Counted from the stretch's first letter, positions 1 through 8,650 are shown. The stretch is DNA of 64,000 nt from DASVLX01 sp036384655 (GCA_036384655.1 DASVLX010000297.1:1-64000), one strand, 5' to 3'. Made by a program: numbers and translations. The notes: a model not told the origin generated them from the letters alone.

Positions 1-1113
1 GGTGCCGCCGTTGGCGATCGTCGCCGCGATCAGCGCGTTCTGCAGCGGGGTCTCCTGCACGTCCAACTGGCCGATGCCGCTCTGGTAGAGGCCGGGCGTG
101 CCGTTGGGGATGTTCAGGCAGTTGCCGCCGGTGGTCGGGCCCACGCAGGAGGTGGCCACGCCGAGCGGGATGGACAGGTTCTGGCCGAAACCGAACTTGG
201 CGGCCTGGGCGGCCAGGGCCGACTCGCCGACCCGGCCCGCCAGCGTCGCGAACGCGGTGTTGCACGAGTAGGCGATGGCGCTCTTCATCGAGACCTGGCC
301 GTTCACGCCCTCCGGGCAGGTCTCCCCGCCGAAGTTGGACAGCGTGGTGGAGGTACCGGGCAGGGTGATCTTCGGGTCGGCCGGCAGGTTCGGGGTGTTC
401 TCGTCGTCGACGTTGTTGGACAGCGCCGCCGCCGCGACCACCAGCTTGAACGTCGAGCCCGGTTGGTAGGCGGCCGCGACCGGCTGGTTCATCAGGCCGG
501 GTGGGCTGCCAGCGGTGGCGGCCTTCCAGGTCTTCGTCTGGGTGGCGTTGTCATGCGCGGCCAGCCCGTTCGCGTCGTACGACGGGGTGCTGGTCATCGC
601 CAGGATCGCGCCGGTGGACGGCTGGATCGCGACCGCCGCGCCGGTGAAGCCGTTGCTGACCAGCGTGTTGTAGGCGGCGAGCTGGATCTTCGAGTTGATG
701 GTGAGCTGGACGTCGCCGCCCTGCGGGTTGCGTCCGGTGATCAGGTCGGACACCCGGCGCACGAACAACCGGTCGTCGGTGCCGTTGAGGACGCTGTTCA
801 TCGAGTCCTCCATGCCACCGGCGCCGTACTCCAGCGAGTAGTAGCCGGTCACATCGGCATAGGCCGGACCGTTCGCGTACTGCCGCAGGTACCTGTAGCT
901 GTCGTTGGTCGGCACCGACGTGGCCAGGGTCTGCTGGTCCGAGGAGAGGATCAGGCCGCGCTGGGTGGAGTACTCGTTGAGCAGCCGACGCGAGTTCAGG
1001 CTGTTCGAGCTGAGGCTGTCCGCCTGGATCACCTGCACGAAGGTGTCGTTGGCCAGCAGCAACACCACCATGAGCATCATGGCCAGGCCAACCCGGCGCA
1101 GTGGCTTGTTCAC
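1..1113 (-). CDS. pbpA: Penicillin-binding protein A, 3' end cut by window edge
   Basis: Class B transpeptidase that cross-links peptidoglycan, anchored in the membrane. About 371 residues are visible. A GTG start at 1113-1111 overlaps the rodA stop (GTGA). Residues about 9-22 form the single hydrophobic anchor (AMMLMMVVLLLAN). The dimerisation region is followed by the transpeptidase domain with the catalytic STFK tetrad at about residues 221-224 (context YQPGSTFK) and a later YSCN motif (the SxN box). The KTG box lies beyond the edge. The partner RodA polymerase is directly upstream and translationally coupled, the standard elongation or septal pair. In related actinobacteria PknA and PknB follow pbpA, so they are expected just outside the window, but this is not seen here. 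Confidence 0.93.
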   Translation of the reverse strand, partial: MNKPLRRVGLAMMLMVVLLLANDTFVQVIQADSLSSNSLNSRRLLNEYSTQRGLILSSDQQTLATSVPTNDSYRYLRQYANGPAYADVTGYYSLEYGAGGMEDSMNSVLNGTDDRLFVRRVSDLITGRNPQGGDVQLTINSKIQLAAYNTLVSNGFTGAAVAIQPSTGAILAMTSTPSYDANGLAAHDNATQTKTWKAATAGSPPGLMNQPVAAAYQPGSTFKLVVAAAALSNNVDDENTPNLPADPKITLPGTSTTLSNFGGETCPEGVNGQVSMKSAIAYSCNTAFATLAGRVGESALAAQAAKFGFGQNLSIPLGVATSCVGPTTGGNCLNIPNGTPGLYQSGIGQLDVQETPLQNALIAATIANGGT

Positions 1114-2591
1114 GAGGGCCGCTCCACCAGGACGGTGCTCGCCTCGGCGATCGGTGCCAGCGGCAGCTTCGGCCGGCTGGTGCCGGCGCGCGGCCGTCGC
1201 GCGGTGTCGGAGATCCGCAGCAACAGGGCGAGCAGCATGTAGTTGGCCACCACCGATGAACCACCGGCGGACAGCCACGGCGATGTCAGGCCGGTCTCCG
1301 GGATCAGCCTGGTGACCCCGCCGACGACCACGAACACCTGCCAGAGCAGGGAGAACGCCAGCCCGCCGCCGAGCAGCTTGCCGAACGAGTCGCGTACCGC
1401 CACGGCACCACGCATCCCGCGCAGCGCCAGGATCAGGTAGAGCATCAGCACCGCGAACACGCCCAGCAGGCCCAGTTCCTCGCCGATCGACGAGATGATG
1501 AAGTCCGAGTTGGCCTCCGGCACCAGGGACGGCCGGCCGGCACCCAGCCCGGTACCGAAGATGCCGCCGGTGCCCAGCCCGAACAGCGCCTGGGAGAGCT
1601 GGTATCCGGTGGTGCTGTAGTGCGCGAACGGGTCAAGCCAGTTCTGCACCCGCTGCTGGACGTGCGTGAACAGCTTGAACGCGATCACGCAGGCGGCCAC
1701 GAAGGGCACCAGGCCGATGATCACCCAGGCCGAGCGCTCGGTGGCCACGTAGACCATGACCAGAAAGACACCGAAGATCAGCAGCGAGTTACCGAGGTCC
1801 TTCTCCAGGGCCAGTGCGCCGATCGTGACGATCAGCGCCGCCACCAGTGGTCCGAGGTCACGTGGGCGCGGCCATTCCATGCCCATGAACCGCCTGCCGG
1901 CGGCCATGAACAGATCGCGCTTGGCGACCAGGAACGCGGCGAAGAAGATGATCAGCAGAATCTTGGCGAACTCGCCCGGCTGGATCGAGATCGGGCCGAG
2001 CAACAGCCAGACCTTGGCGCCATTGACCGCCGACAGGCTGCTGGGCAGGATGCCGGGCAGCAGGAAGGCCACCAGCCCGACCAGGCCGAAGGTGTAGCCG
2101 TACCGCGACAGTGTGCGGTGGTCCTTCACGAACACCAGCACCAGCACGAACATGACCAGGCCGATCGCGGTCCACAGCACCTGCTTGGGCGCCTCGGCCG
2201 TGTACGTCTGGCCGGACTGCGCGGCGCGTGCCGCGTACGCCAGGTCCAGCCGATGGATCATGACCAGGCCTATGCCGTTGAGCAGGGCCACGCAGGGCAG
2301 CATCAACGGGTCCGCGTACGGCGCCCAGCGCCGCACGGCGAAATGCGCCGCGCCGAACATCCCCAGGTACGCCAGGCCATACCAGACGATCTGCATGGTC
2401 AGCTGCTGTTCCTGGTTCGCCTCGACCAACACCAGAGCGGCGGTGACGAGGACGGCCGCGAACGCCAACAGCGCCAGTTCCGTGCCCCGGCGGGTGGGGA
2501 CGGCGGGCATGGCCGGCGTGGCCGGAGAATGCTCCGGCTCGCCGGACACGGCGCCGGCCGCGCCCGATCCGGGTGGGACCGGCGCCGCCAT
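1110..2591 (-). CDS. rodA: RodA/FtsW-family peptidoglycan polymerase
   Basis: SEDS-family glycosyltransferase that polymerises lipid II, 493 residues with about ten or more membrane helices. A Pro/Ala-rich cytoplasmic N-terminus of about 35 residues precedes the first helix. SEDS hallmarks visible include the region reading ALEKDLGNSLLIFGVF and the C-terminal GEELGLLGVFAVL segment preceded by NSDFIISSIG. The ATG overlaps the pstP stop by one base (TGATG), and its own stop overlaps pbpA (GTGA), so the three genes are almost certainly co-translated. It lies in the fhaA-fhaB-pstP-rodA-pbpA order known from mycobacteria, where the operon is controlled by Ser/Thr phosphorylation. Confidence 0.95.
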   Translation of the reverse strand: MAAPVPPGSGAAGAVSGEPEHSPATPAMPAVPTRRGTELALLAFAAVLVTAALVLVEANQEQQLTMQIVWYGLAYLGMFGAAHFAVRRWAPYADPLMLPCVALLNGIGLVMIHRLDLAYAARAAQSGQTYTAEAPKQVLWTAIGLVMFVLVLVFVKDHRTLSRYGYTFGLVGLVAFLLPGILPSSLSAVNGAKVWLLLGPISIQPGEFAKILLIIFFAAFLVAKRDLFMAAGRRFMGMEWPRPRDLGPLVAALIVTIGALALEKDLGNSLLIFGVFLVMVYVATERSAWVIIGLVPFVAACVIAFKLFTHVQQRVQNWLDPFAHYSTTGYQLSQALFGLGTGGIFGTGLGAGRPSLVPEANSDFIISSIGEELGLLGVFAVLMLYLILALRGMRGAVAVRDSFGKLLGGGLAFSLLWQVFVVVGGVTRLIPETGLTSPWLSAGGSSVVANYMLLALLLRISDTARRPRAGTSRPKLPLAPIAEASTVLVERPS

Positions 2592-4018
2592 CAGCTACCG
2601 GCTTTCCGGCAGTTGACGCCCGGCGTGGGCGCGGATGTGTCGGGGAGGGTGCTCTGGCCGACCAGCGGCACCGAGCCGCCGACTCCGCTGGACAGACCGG
2701 TGGCGGACTGGGTGGTCGATGTCGGCGAGGCCGCCGAGCCGCCGGCCGGCGTGGTGCTCGGGGTGATCGTGGTCGCACCGCTCGGCTTGGGGCATTCGGG
2801 CAGCACCATGTTGGTACGCAGGCCCTGGATGACCGACCTGGCGGACTGCATGCTGTCCAGGTGGGTGATGCCGCTCTGCACGGTCACCCGGCCGGCCTGG
2901 GTCAGGTCGTTGACGGTGATCGGCTGGCAACCGGCGGTGCTCGGCGGGCAGGACCCCTCGACCTGGCGATGCAACTGAACGCCCAGCACGCTGCCGGGCA
3001 CTCCCTCGAAGATCGCGATCTCACCTGAGCCGGAGACGCCCACGTAGTACTGACGCAGTACCACCCAGTAGGTTGCGAACGCCAGGCCCGCCAACACCAC
3101 CAGCACGATCCCGGTCACCACGAGCGCGCGCGGCCAGCGCCGCTTCCGCTTTGCCGGTGGCGGCGTCAGGTTGACCCTCGGCGGCGGCGCGGCGGCTGGA
3201 TTCAGCGCGCTGGCCCGGGAGGCCGGCGAATCGGCGGGGGGCGGGTCGGACTCGCTCCCGTCTCCGGCCGCCCCACCGACGATCGGGGCGTCCTCGCCGA
3301 AGTCGATGTCGACCACGTCGGCGACGATCACCGTGATGTTGTCCGGACCGCCGCCCTTGAGCGCCAGTTCGATCATCCGGTCGGCGCATGCCTGCGGATC
3401 CGGGATACGGATCGCCTCGGCCAGCGTCTCGTGGCTGATAACCCCGGACAGGCCGTCCGAACAGAGCAGATACCGGTCGCCCGCCCGCGCCTCGCGCACG
3501 GTCAGGCTGGGCTCGACATCGTGCCCGGTCAGCGCCCGTAGCAGAAGCGAACGCTGCGGATGGCTGTTCGCCTCCTCCGGCGTGATCCGTCCCTCGTCGA
3601 TCAGCGACTGGACGAACGTGTCATCGTGGGTGATCTGTGCCACCGAACCGTTACGCACCAGGTAGGTGCGCGAGTCGCCGATGTTGACCAGCCCGATCCG
3701 GTTACCGGCGAAGAGGATCGCGGTCAGCGTCGTCCCCATGCCGTCCAGTTCGGGATCGTGCGCGACCACCTCGGAGATCGCCGCGTTGCCGGCCTGCACC
3801 GCGCCGCGCAGCTCGCCGAGCAGATCCTCGTCCGGTTCGTCATCATCGAGGGGCGCCAACGCCGCGATGACGATCTTGCTGGCCACCTCACCGGCGGCGT
3901 GGCCGCCCATGCCGTCCGCCACGGCGAGCAACCGCGGACCGGCGTACACGGCGTCCTGGTTATTGGATCGCACAAGACCGCGATCACTGCGGGCTACATA
4001 TTTGAGAACAAGGGTCAT
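2591..4018 (-). CDS. pstP: PP2C-type Ser/Thr protein phosphatase PstP
   Basis: Metal-dependent phosphatase that reverses PknA/PknB phosphorylation of cell-wall and division proteins. Residues about 1-237 are the PP2C domain, with the metal-binding DGMGGHAAGE motif, MGTTL, GDSR and a GPDNITVIV motif. A Pro-rich linker, a basic stop-transfer stretch (KRKRRW) and one membrane helix at about 300-322 follow. The remaining C-terminal part, about 150 residues, is extracytoplasmic, contains three Cys (CPPSTAGC and a later CPKP) and ends in a Ser/Thr/Pro-rich tail. The start overlaps fhaB by ATGA. Length and topology match actinobacterial PstP. Confidence 0.95.
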   Translation of the reverse strand: MTLVLKYVARSDRGLVRSNNQDAVYAGPRLLAVADGMGGHAAGEVASKIVIAALAPLDDDEPDEDLLGELRGAVQAGNAAISEVVAHDPELDGMGTTLTAILFAGNRIGLVNIGDSRTYLVRNGSVAQITHDDTFVQSLIDEGRITPEEANSHPQRSLLLRALTGHDVEPSLTVREARAGDRYLLCSDGLSGVISHETLAEAIRIPDPQACADRMIELALKGGGPDNITVIVADVVDIDFGEDAPIVGGAAGDGSESDPPPADSPASRASALNPAAAPPPRVNLTPPPAKRKRRWPRALVVTGIVLVVLAGLAFATYWVVLRQYYVGVSGSGEIAIFEGVPGSVLGVQLHRQVEGSCPPSTAGCQPITVNDLTQAGRVTVQSGITHLDSMQSARSVIQGLRTNMVLPECPKPSGATTITPSTTPAGGSAASPTSTTQSATGLSSGVGGSVPLVGQSTLPDTSAPTPGVNCRKAGS

Positions 4019-4473
4019 GACCGCAGCTCGATCACCGTCTTGCCGATCCGGATCGGGGTACCGAGCGGGACACGGAGGGGTGCCGTGACCTTCGCCCGGT
4101 CGAGGTAGGTGCCGTTGGTGGAGCCCAGATCTTCCACGTACCAGTCGGTGCCGCGGAGGGACAACCGCGCATGTCTGGTGGACGCGTAGTCGTCATCGAG
4201 TACCAGCGTTGAGTCATCGGCGCGACCGATCAGGATCGGCCGCCCGTCCAGCGAGATCCGGGTCCCGGCCAATGCGCCGTGTGTGACCACCAACTGCCTG
4301 GCCGCCTTCCCTCGGTTCCTGCCGCCCTGGGAGCGCCTGGAGCCGGGTACCGATACCCGAAGCCCCGCCGCAGCGTAGAGGTCGGAACGAACCACCCGTA
4401 GTGCGGCCAGCACGAACAACCAGAGCAGGGCCAGGAACCCTGCTCTGGTTAGCTGCATCACCAGCTCTGGCAC
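4015..4473 (-). CDS. fhaB: FHA-domain protein FhaB (FipA)
   Basis: Small membrane-anchored phosphothreonine-binding protein of the division operon, 152 residues. The GTG start at 4473 places the family N-terminus (VMQLTRAGF then LLWLFVLAALRVVRSD) at the front. The in-frame ATG at 4512 would add 13 unlike residues and is less likely. One membrane helix at about residues 12-28 is followed by a basic linker and a C-terminal FHA domain at about 65-150, with GRADDSTLVLDDDYASTRHA and DLGSTNGTYLD, the conserved phosphothreonine-binding loops. It lies 124 bp (stop to start about 160 bp) downstream of fhaA and overlaps pstP. Confidence 0.92.
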   Translation of the reverse strand: MPELVMQLTRAGFLALLWLFVLAALRVVRSDLYAAAGLRVSVPGSRRSQGGRNRGKAARQLVVTHGALAGTRISLDGRPILIGRADDSTLVLDDDYASTRHARLSLRGTDWYVEDLGSTNGTYLDRAKVTAPLRVPLGTPIRIGKTVIELRS

Positions 4474-4636
4474 TTGTTGTGTCCGCTCCCGCCTGGTTAC
4501 TCCGGTCGGCACCGTCCAGTAGGCCGGTGTCCAGGGGTCACCCGCACACCGTGCGTACGGTGCTTACTAGCACAGTCCCGGCACGGTATGCGTGGCAGCC
4601 CGTGCGGTGCGGTGTCCGCCCGGCCCGCTGCGTCGG

Positions 4637-5821
4637 TCAGCCCTGGCTACGAAACACCAGCGACGAGTGGCCGATACGGATGATGTCGCCGTCCGCCAGC
4701 TGCCAATTCTGCACTGGCTGGGCGTTCACCGTGGTGCCATTGGTCGAACCAAGGTCGGCGAGCATCGCGCTCTGGCCATCCCAGGTGATCTCCAGGTGCC
4801 GCCGGGAGACGCCGGTGTCCGGCAGCCGGAAGTCCGCGTCCTGGCCACGGCCGACCACATTGCTGCCCTGCTTGAGCTGGTAGCTGCGGTTGGAACCGTC
4901 GTCCAGTTGGAGGGTCGCGGTCAGCTGACGGGGGCCGGTCTGCACGGCCGGAGGCGCGTAGCCCTGCGCGTCCTGCGGGTAGCCGCCCTGCTGGTAGCCC
5001 TGCTGGTCGTAGCCACCCTGGCCATAGCCGCCCTGGCCGTAGCCCGGCTGGTCATAGCCGCCGCCCTGCTGGCCGTAACCCTGTTGCGGCTGCTCGTAAC
5101 CGCCCTGGCCGTAGCCGCCGCCCTGCTGGCCGTAACCCTGCTGGGGCTGCTCGTAACCGCCCTGGCCGTAGCCCGGCTGGTCATAGCCGCCGCCCTGCTG
5201 GCCGTAACCCTGTTGCGGCTGGTCGTAACCGCCGCCCTGCTGGGGCTGGTCGTAACCGCCCTGGCCGTAGCCTCCGCCGTACTGGCCGCCCTGCCCATAA
5301 CTGGGGTCGGACCCGTACTGACCCTGTTGTCCGTAACCTGGCTGCGCGTACGGGTCACCCTGGGGGTGCTGACCGTAGCCCGGGGTCTGACTCATTGCTC
5401 GGTCTCCTGCGTTGCGAGGTGGTGCTGGCCGTCGGCGTGCGTCGGGGTCGACGGACGAGCTGATTCGGAGTTGTCCGGTGTGCAGCGCGTCGGAACGCTC
5501 CACGAAGACTACGACGTCGCCGTAGGTCTCCCAGCCGTGCTCGGCGAGATGCTCGGCGACGCAGTCGGCCAGAGCCTGGCTGATCTGCTGTTCGTCCCGT
5601 TCATCGCCGGCCAACCTGTCATGGTCCGCCGGTCCGAGCAACACTGTGTACTTGTTCGGTGCGAGCCGACGTCCGCCGGCGAGTTCCCGGATATTGGACT
5701 CACCCTCACGTTGTAGCGCCTGTGCCAACTCCTGCGGCACAACACTCCCGCCGAACACCCGTGCGAAGGTGTTGCCGACTACGCCTTCGAGTTTGCGCTC
5801 GAAGCGCTGTACGAGCCCCAC
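4637..5821 (-). CDS. fhaA: FHA-domain protein FhaA with DUF3662 and Gly/Tyr/Gln repeats
   Basis: Regulator of peptidoglycan synthesis that binds phosphorylated partners (MviN-type in mycobacteria). The GTG at 5821 is chosen because GGAGGGAAGACGAA precedes it at proper spacing and the product then begins VGLVQRFERKLEG, the family N-terminus. The longer frame from 5965 would run into tRNA-Leu and is rejected. Order: DUF3662 domain at about 1-125; a low-complexity linker of about 150 residues made of units such as GYGQQGGGYDQP and GQGGYEQPQQ; C-terminal FHA domain at about 300-394 with VVGRGQDADFRLPDTGVSRRHLE and DLGSTNGT. 394 residues. First gene of the operon running down to pbpA. Confidence 0.94.
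   Translation of the reverse strand: MGLVQRFERKLEGVVGNTFARVFGGSVVPQELAQALQREGESNIRELAGGRRLAPNKYTVLLGPADHDRLAGDERDEQQISQALADCVAEHLAEHGWETYGDVVVFVERSDALHTGQLRISSSVDPDARRRPAPPRNAGDRAMSQTPGYGQHPQGDPYAQPGYGQQGQYGSDPSYGQGGQYGGGYGQGGYDQPQQGGGYDQPQQGYGQQGGGYDQPGYGQGGYEQPQQGYGQQGGGYGQGGYEQPQQGYGQQGGGYDQPGYGQGGYGQGGYDQQGYQQGGYPQDAQGYAPPAVQTGPRQLTATLQLDDGSNRSYQLKQGSNVVGRGQDADFRLPDTGVSRRHLEITWDGQSAMLADLGSTNGTTVNAQPVQNWQLADGDIIRIGHSSLVFRSQG
4975..5370 (-). repeat. Tandem Gly-Tyr-Gln coding repeats inside fhaA
   Basis: The linker of fhaA is built from imperfect 12 to 39 bp coding repeats. Longer units such as the stretches near 5040-5100 and 5160-5225 are almost identical. They encode GYGQ, GGYDQP and GGYEQPQQ motifs. 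Such arrays are prone to length change by slippage. They are not CRISPR repeats, since there are no unique spacers and the frame is kept throughout. Confidence 0.85.
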
Positions 5822-5913
5822 TTCGTCTTCCCTCCACACGGCTTCCGGCATCGATCGTATCCGGGTAGGCCAGAGGTGACACAGGGTTGTGCGAAGCCGC
5901 TCCTGGCCCGTGC

Positions 5914-5919
5914 TACGCT
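5914..5919 (+). promoter_or_regulatory. -10 element for tRNA-Leu
   Basis: TACGCT lies 17 nt before the first base of tRNA-Leu, a fitting -10 hexamer for transcription starting just ahead of the tRNA. No convincing -35 at 17-18 bp was recognised; TTGTGC lies further upstream. Confidence 0.5.
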
Positions 5920-5936
5920 TTCGCGGCATCCACCCC

Positions 5937-6019
5937 GGGCGAGTGGCGGAATGGCAGACGCGCACGGTTCAGGTCCGTGTGTCCGAAAGGACGTGAGGGT
6001 TCAACTCCCTCCTCGCCCA
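5937..6019 (+). tRNA. tRNA-Leu (anticodon CAG)
   Basis: The 83-nt cloverleaf has acceptor arms GGGCGAG (5937-5943) and CTCGCCC (6012-6018) with discriminator A. The anticodon stem is CACGG/CCGTG around loop TTCAGGT, giving anticodon CAG (reads CUG). A long class II variable arm (TGTCCGAAAGGACG) and a T arm GAGGG-TTCAACT-CCCTC are present. The long variable arm confirms leucine. CCA is not encoded. A tRNA-Leu next to fhaA is also found in mycobacteria. Confidence 0.97.
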
Positions 6020-6029
6020 CGCGAGTCGG

Positions 6030-6075
6030 CGAGCCATGTCCGCGGAAAGCGCGGACGGGCTCGCGTTTCGGTGTT
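6030..6075 (+). terminator. Hairpin terminator after tRNA-Leu
   Basis: CGAGCC (6030-6035) and GTCCGCG (6038-6044) pair with CGCGGAC (6050-6056) and GGCTCG (6058-6063) around a GAAAG loop, followed by CGTTTCGGTGTTT. A strong stem with T-containing tail 10 nt after the tRNA fits an intrinsic terminator. Confidence 0.8.
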
Positions 6076-6080
6076 TACCG

Positions 6081-6428
6081 GGGGTCCAACCCCCGGGCCC
6101 CGGCCGGAGGGCTTCGCCCCCGGACCCCTGCGGCCCTAGTGGGTCTCGGGTGACCAATCGAGCCGGCTTCCGGAGGGCATGCTTCCGGGTCACTTACCCT
6201 GTCTTTCTAGTGGTTCTTGGTGTGGGTGAGGTCACTGGTGACTGGTAGGTCGCACCTCTGGGGTGAACAGGTAATGCGGTAGCAGGGTGTGCGCGTCTCG
6301 TCGCGCGTTGGTGAGCTGGGTGAGGGCCAGGCCCGCTGCCGGTCCGAGGTCGACACCACTGATGTCCGTTCGCGGTCGCCGCGGGACTGGCGCGGGATCC
6401 GGCCCAGTACGGCTTATCACGGCCTCGC
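6081..6428. other. Gene-free stretch with a second GC-rich hairpin
   Basis: No credible gene was seen between the tRNA terminator and ohrR. GGGGTCC (6081-6087) pairs with GGACCCC (6122-6128) around inner GC-rich complementarity, a possible second terminator. The rest up to the ohrR stop shows nothing recognisable. Confidence 0.5.
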
Positions 6429-6878
6429 TCATGCCGTTCGTTGCCGGAAGGCGTTCACGGAGTTGGTGAGTTCGCGCAGCGTGCGGCGCAACGCGTCCAG
6501 TTCGGCTGGGGGCTTTGCCATCGCCTCGCCAATGATGGCCGGTAGGCCGATCGCCTTCGCGCCCAGTGCCGCACCCTGTTCGGTCAGGGTGATGGTGACC
6601 GAACGCTCGTCGTCCACCCGGCGCTCCCGGTGGACCAGATCCAGCTTCTCCAACCTTTTCAACAGTGGCGACAGCGTGCCCGAGTCCAGGCTGAGCGCGG
6701 TGCCCAACTCCTTCACCTGGCAACTGCCCTGCTCCCAGAGCACCAGCATGACCAGGTACTGCGGATAGGTCAGGCCCAGTTCGGCGAGCAGCGGCCGGTA
6801 CAGGTTGGTGACCGCCCGGGAGGCCGCGTACAGGGCGAAACACACCTGGTCGTCGAGCCGAGGTACGGCAGCTTGCAT
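6429..6878 (-). CDS. ohrR: OhrR-type MarR regulator (organic hydroperoxide sensing)
   Basis: Winged-helix repressor of the OhrR branch, 149 residues. The start ATG at 6878 follows AAAGGAGGTGCTCACG, a near-ideal ribosome site; upstream in-frame codons are ignored. The N-terminus reads VCFALYAASRAV, and Cys13 matches the reactive peroxidatic cysteine of OhrR. The segment YPQYLVMLVLWE and the wing region ERRVDDERSVTITLT are characteristic. The usual partner ohr, encoding the peroxidase, is not adjacent: downstream is gene-free DNA and a tRNA, upstream is a divergent unknown gene. It either acts at a distant ohr or controls another target. Confidence 0.85.
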   Translation of the reverse strand: MQAAVPRLDDQVCFALYAASRAVTNLYRPLLAELGLTYPQYLVMLVLWEQGSCQVKELGTALSLDSGTLSPLLKRLEKLDLVHRERRVDDERSVTITLTEQGAALGAKAIGLPAIIGEAMAKPPAELDALRRTLRELTNSVNAFRQRTA

Positions 6879-7255
6879 CGTGAGCACCTCCTTTCCCCTC
6901 GATCGTCCCCCGGCGCGGCGCCGCCGGCAGTAGGCAGATCGACATGTCCGCCTGGCCATGATGCCGTGTCACGGTTGCGGTGCGGCGGACGCCCGGATCA
7001 ATATTCGGAGTCCTGGATGACCGCCAACCAGCTCACTCCGTTGCTCATATCCGCCCAACAACCTTTCGCCCAAATGGCCGCACCGGCGGGCTGAAGGCCG
7101 TTTGCCACTCGTCGACCGGTCACCGATCGTCCGCCGCCGTCGATCGCACGGGCGACATTTGGCGCTGAGGCCACCCGTTCTTCCTGATACCAAGGATCTG
7201 GCGAAACAGCGAAGGCGTCGACGGATCTGATGGCGGTTTCAGAGAGGCGGACTCG
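6879..7255. other. Divergent intergenic region, ohrR / unknown gene
   Basis: 377 bp without a convincing gene. It must hold promoters for ohrR and the gene at 7256. GTCCGCC near 6946 and GGCGGAC near 6985 could pair over a 30-nt loop, but no clear OhrR operator was recognised. Confidence 0.4.
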
Positions 7256-7888
7256 GTGAGCGAGCTCATGAGTGGGACATCAGGGCGCACGGCAATGCCC
7301 GCGGAGGTGCGGACACCCGCGGGGCGGCTGGACACCGCGCCCGAACTGCCCGCCGCCGTCGAGGAGCTGTCCGTCCACGCCGCCACCCGGTTGGGATGGC
7401 ACGGCACCGTTCTTCCTCAGATGAGCCTGCTCGGCCGGCGCATCGTGGTCGTCGCGGACGTGCTGACCGAGGCGCACGCCGAGCGGATCTGCCTCGGCTA
7501 CGAGCCGGTGCCCGATCGTGCGACGGTGTCCACCTGGGTGTGGCCGGAACTGGCCGGCAAGGTTCCGCCGGCGGCCGCCCGCATCCAGGGCGTGATGGCG
7601 GTGGCCCGGCACTGGCGCACCGCGCTGGCGTCGGTGGTCCCCTTCGCCCGCTACGCCGAGACGGCCATCGTGCTGCCCTGGTGGGCCGCGTCCACTCACG
7701 ACTACCTGGTGCACTGCCTGCCCCGGGCACGCCGCTACGGCGTCTCGGTGCTGACCGCCGACCCCGAGGCCGTCACCGACATCGACGCCCCGGCCACGGC
7801 GGAGCCGCCGGCCACCGAGCTGGACGCCACCGGGCGCTGGCTGAACGAGGCCGTCTACGAGAAGCTGATCACCGTCGGCGCGGCCTGA
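7256..7888 (+). CDS. Unrecognised actinobacterial protein
   Basis: 210-residue protein that I do not recognise. The GTG start at 7256 is preceded by AGAGAGG at about 9 nt. The product looks soluble, with no signal peptide or clear membrane helix, and is rich in Ala, Val and Trp. It has a hydrophobic core segment (GRRIVVVADVL) near residues 62-72, a WVWPELAGKVPPAAARIQG stretch and a middle segment AIVLPWWAASTHDYLVHCLPRARRYG that could form a Rossmann-like or restriction-nuclease-like core, but no motif supports a function. Divergent from ohrR and convergent with the TetR gene 46 bp downstream. Confidence 0.75.
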   Translation: MSELMSGTSGRTAMPAEVRTPAGRLDTAPELPAAVEELSVHAATRLGWHGTVLPQMSLLGRRIVVVADVLTEAHAERICLGYEPVPDRATVSTWVWPELAGKVPPAAARIQGVMAVARHWRTALASVVPFARYAETAIVLPWWAASTHDYLVHCLPRARRYGVSVLTADPEAVTDIDAPATAEPPATELDATGRWLNEAVYEKLITVGAA

Positions 7889-7934
7889 GCGGCCCGTTCC
7901 CCGTCCCAACAGCCCGTCGAACTTTCGCTTCGCC

Positions 7935-8561
7935 TCAGTCCCGGCGGTCGGCGTCCAGATGCCCGGACAGATAGCCACGGACCGCCTTCTTCGCCTCGCC
8001 GATCACCACGTCCTCGGGGAACAGCTTCCGCCGGAACGCCAGGTCGAGGATGCCGTCCGCGATCTCCAGGGCGACCGTCACCGGTAGCCGAAGGTCCACC
8101 CGCAGGTCGAATCGTTGGGTCAGCACGGACACCAGCCGCTCCACGATCACCGTGGTGTTGTCCCGCTGGTTGTCGATCAGGCGCAGGTCGACCACATCAC
8201 CGAAACGGATCTGGGCGAACCCGGCGACCTCCCGGAACATTTCGACATATCCGTCGAACACCACGTCGACCGCGTCCCACCAGTCGTTCAGCGGAACCCG
8301 TGCGAGCCGTTCACCGATCAGGTCCATGTACGAATCCAGATTGCGCATGGTCAGCGCCTGGACGACGGCACGCTTGTCGGGAAAGAACTGATACAGCGAT
8401 CCCACCGCGACGTCCGCACGCTCGGCGATCAGCGTGGTGGTCACGCCGTCGTAGCCGACCTCCTCGATCAGCGACGCGCAGGCGGCGAGCATCCGCTCCA
8501 CCCGGGCCGCGCTGCGCTGCTGGACCGGTCTGCGGCGAAGGGGTGTGGTCTGCGGGGCCAA
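7935..8561 (-). CDS. TetR-family transcriptional regulator
   Basis: 208 residues from a TTG at 8561, chosen because GAGGAGGCCCG sits immediately upstream. The frame stays open to 9233, but the extra residues are low-complexity Arg/Pro/Gly and run over a palindrome. The N-terminal helix-turn-helix (about residues 15-60) reads ERMLAACASLIEEVGYDGVTTTLIAERADVAVGSLYQFFPDKRAVV, split here for description, typical of TetR. The C-terminal ligand domain (about 70-205) is helical. No adjacent transporter or enzyme suggests the effector. The palindromes at 8627-8640 and 8651-8681 are candidate operators. Confidence 0.88.
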   Translation of the reverse strand: MAPQTTPLRRRPVQQRSAARVERMLAACASLIEEVGYDGVTTTLIAERADVAVGSLYQFFPDKRAVVQALTMRNLDSYMDLIGERLARVPLNDWWDAVDVVFDGYVEMFREVAGFAQIRFGDVVDLRLIDNQRDNTTVIVERLVSVLTQRFDLRVDLRLPVTVALEIADGILDLAFRRKLFPEDVVIGEAKKAVRGYLSGHLDADRRD

Positions 8562-8626
8562 CGGGCCTCCTCGGGGAGGGTTGTGGCTATTTTGCGCGCC
8601 TGCCCGCGAGAACACCGCCCCCAATA

Positions 8627-8640
8627 ACCGCGTTCGCGGT
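8627..8640. promoter_or_regulatory. Small inverted repeat upstream of the TetR gene
   Basis: ACCGCG-TT-CGCGGT, 66 bp before the proposed TetR start. Size and place fit an operator half-site pair, but it may be chance in GC-rich DNA. Confidence 0.35.
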
Positions 8641-8650
8641 GCGGGACGCC

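Noticed and set aside
551..1264. 237-residue frame on the minus strand across the rodA/pbpA junction
   Set aside because: It is out of frame with both genes, Arg/Pro-rich, and is a shadow of rodA and pbpA.
4975..5370. Possible CRISPR array in the fhaA repeats
   Set aside because: No unique spacers and the reading frame is kept; these are coding repeats for Gly/Tyr/Gln.
5822..5965. Longer fhaA start at ATG 5965
   Set aside because: It would run into tRNA-Leu (5937-6019). GTG 5821 has a ribosome site and the family N-terminus.
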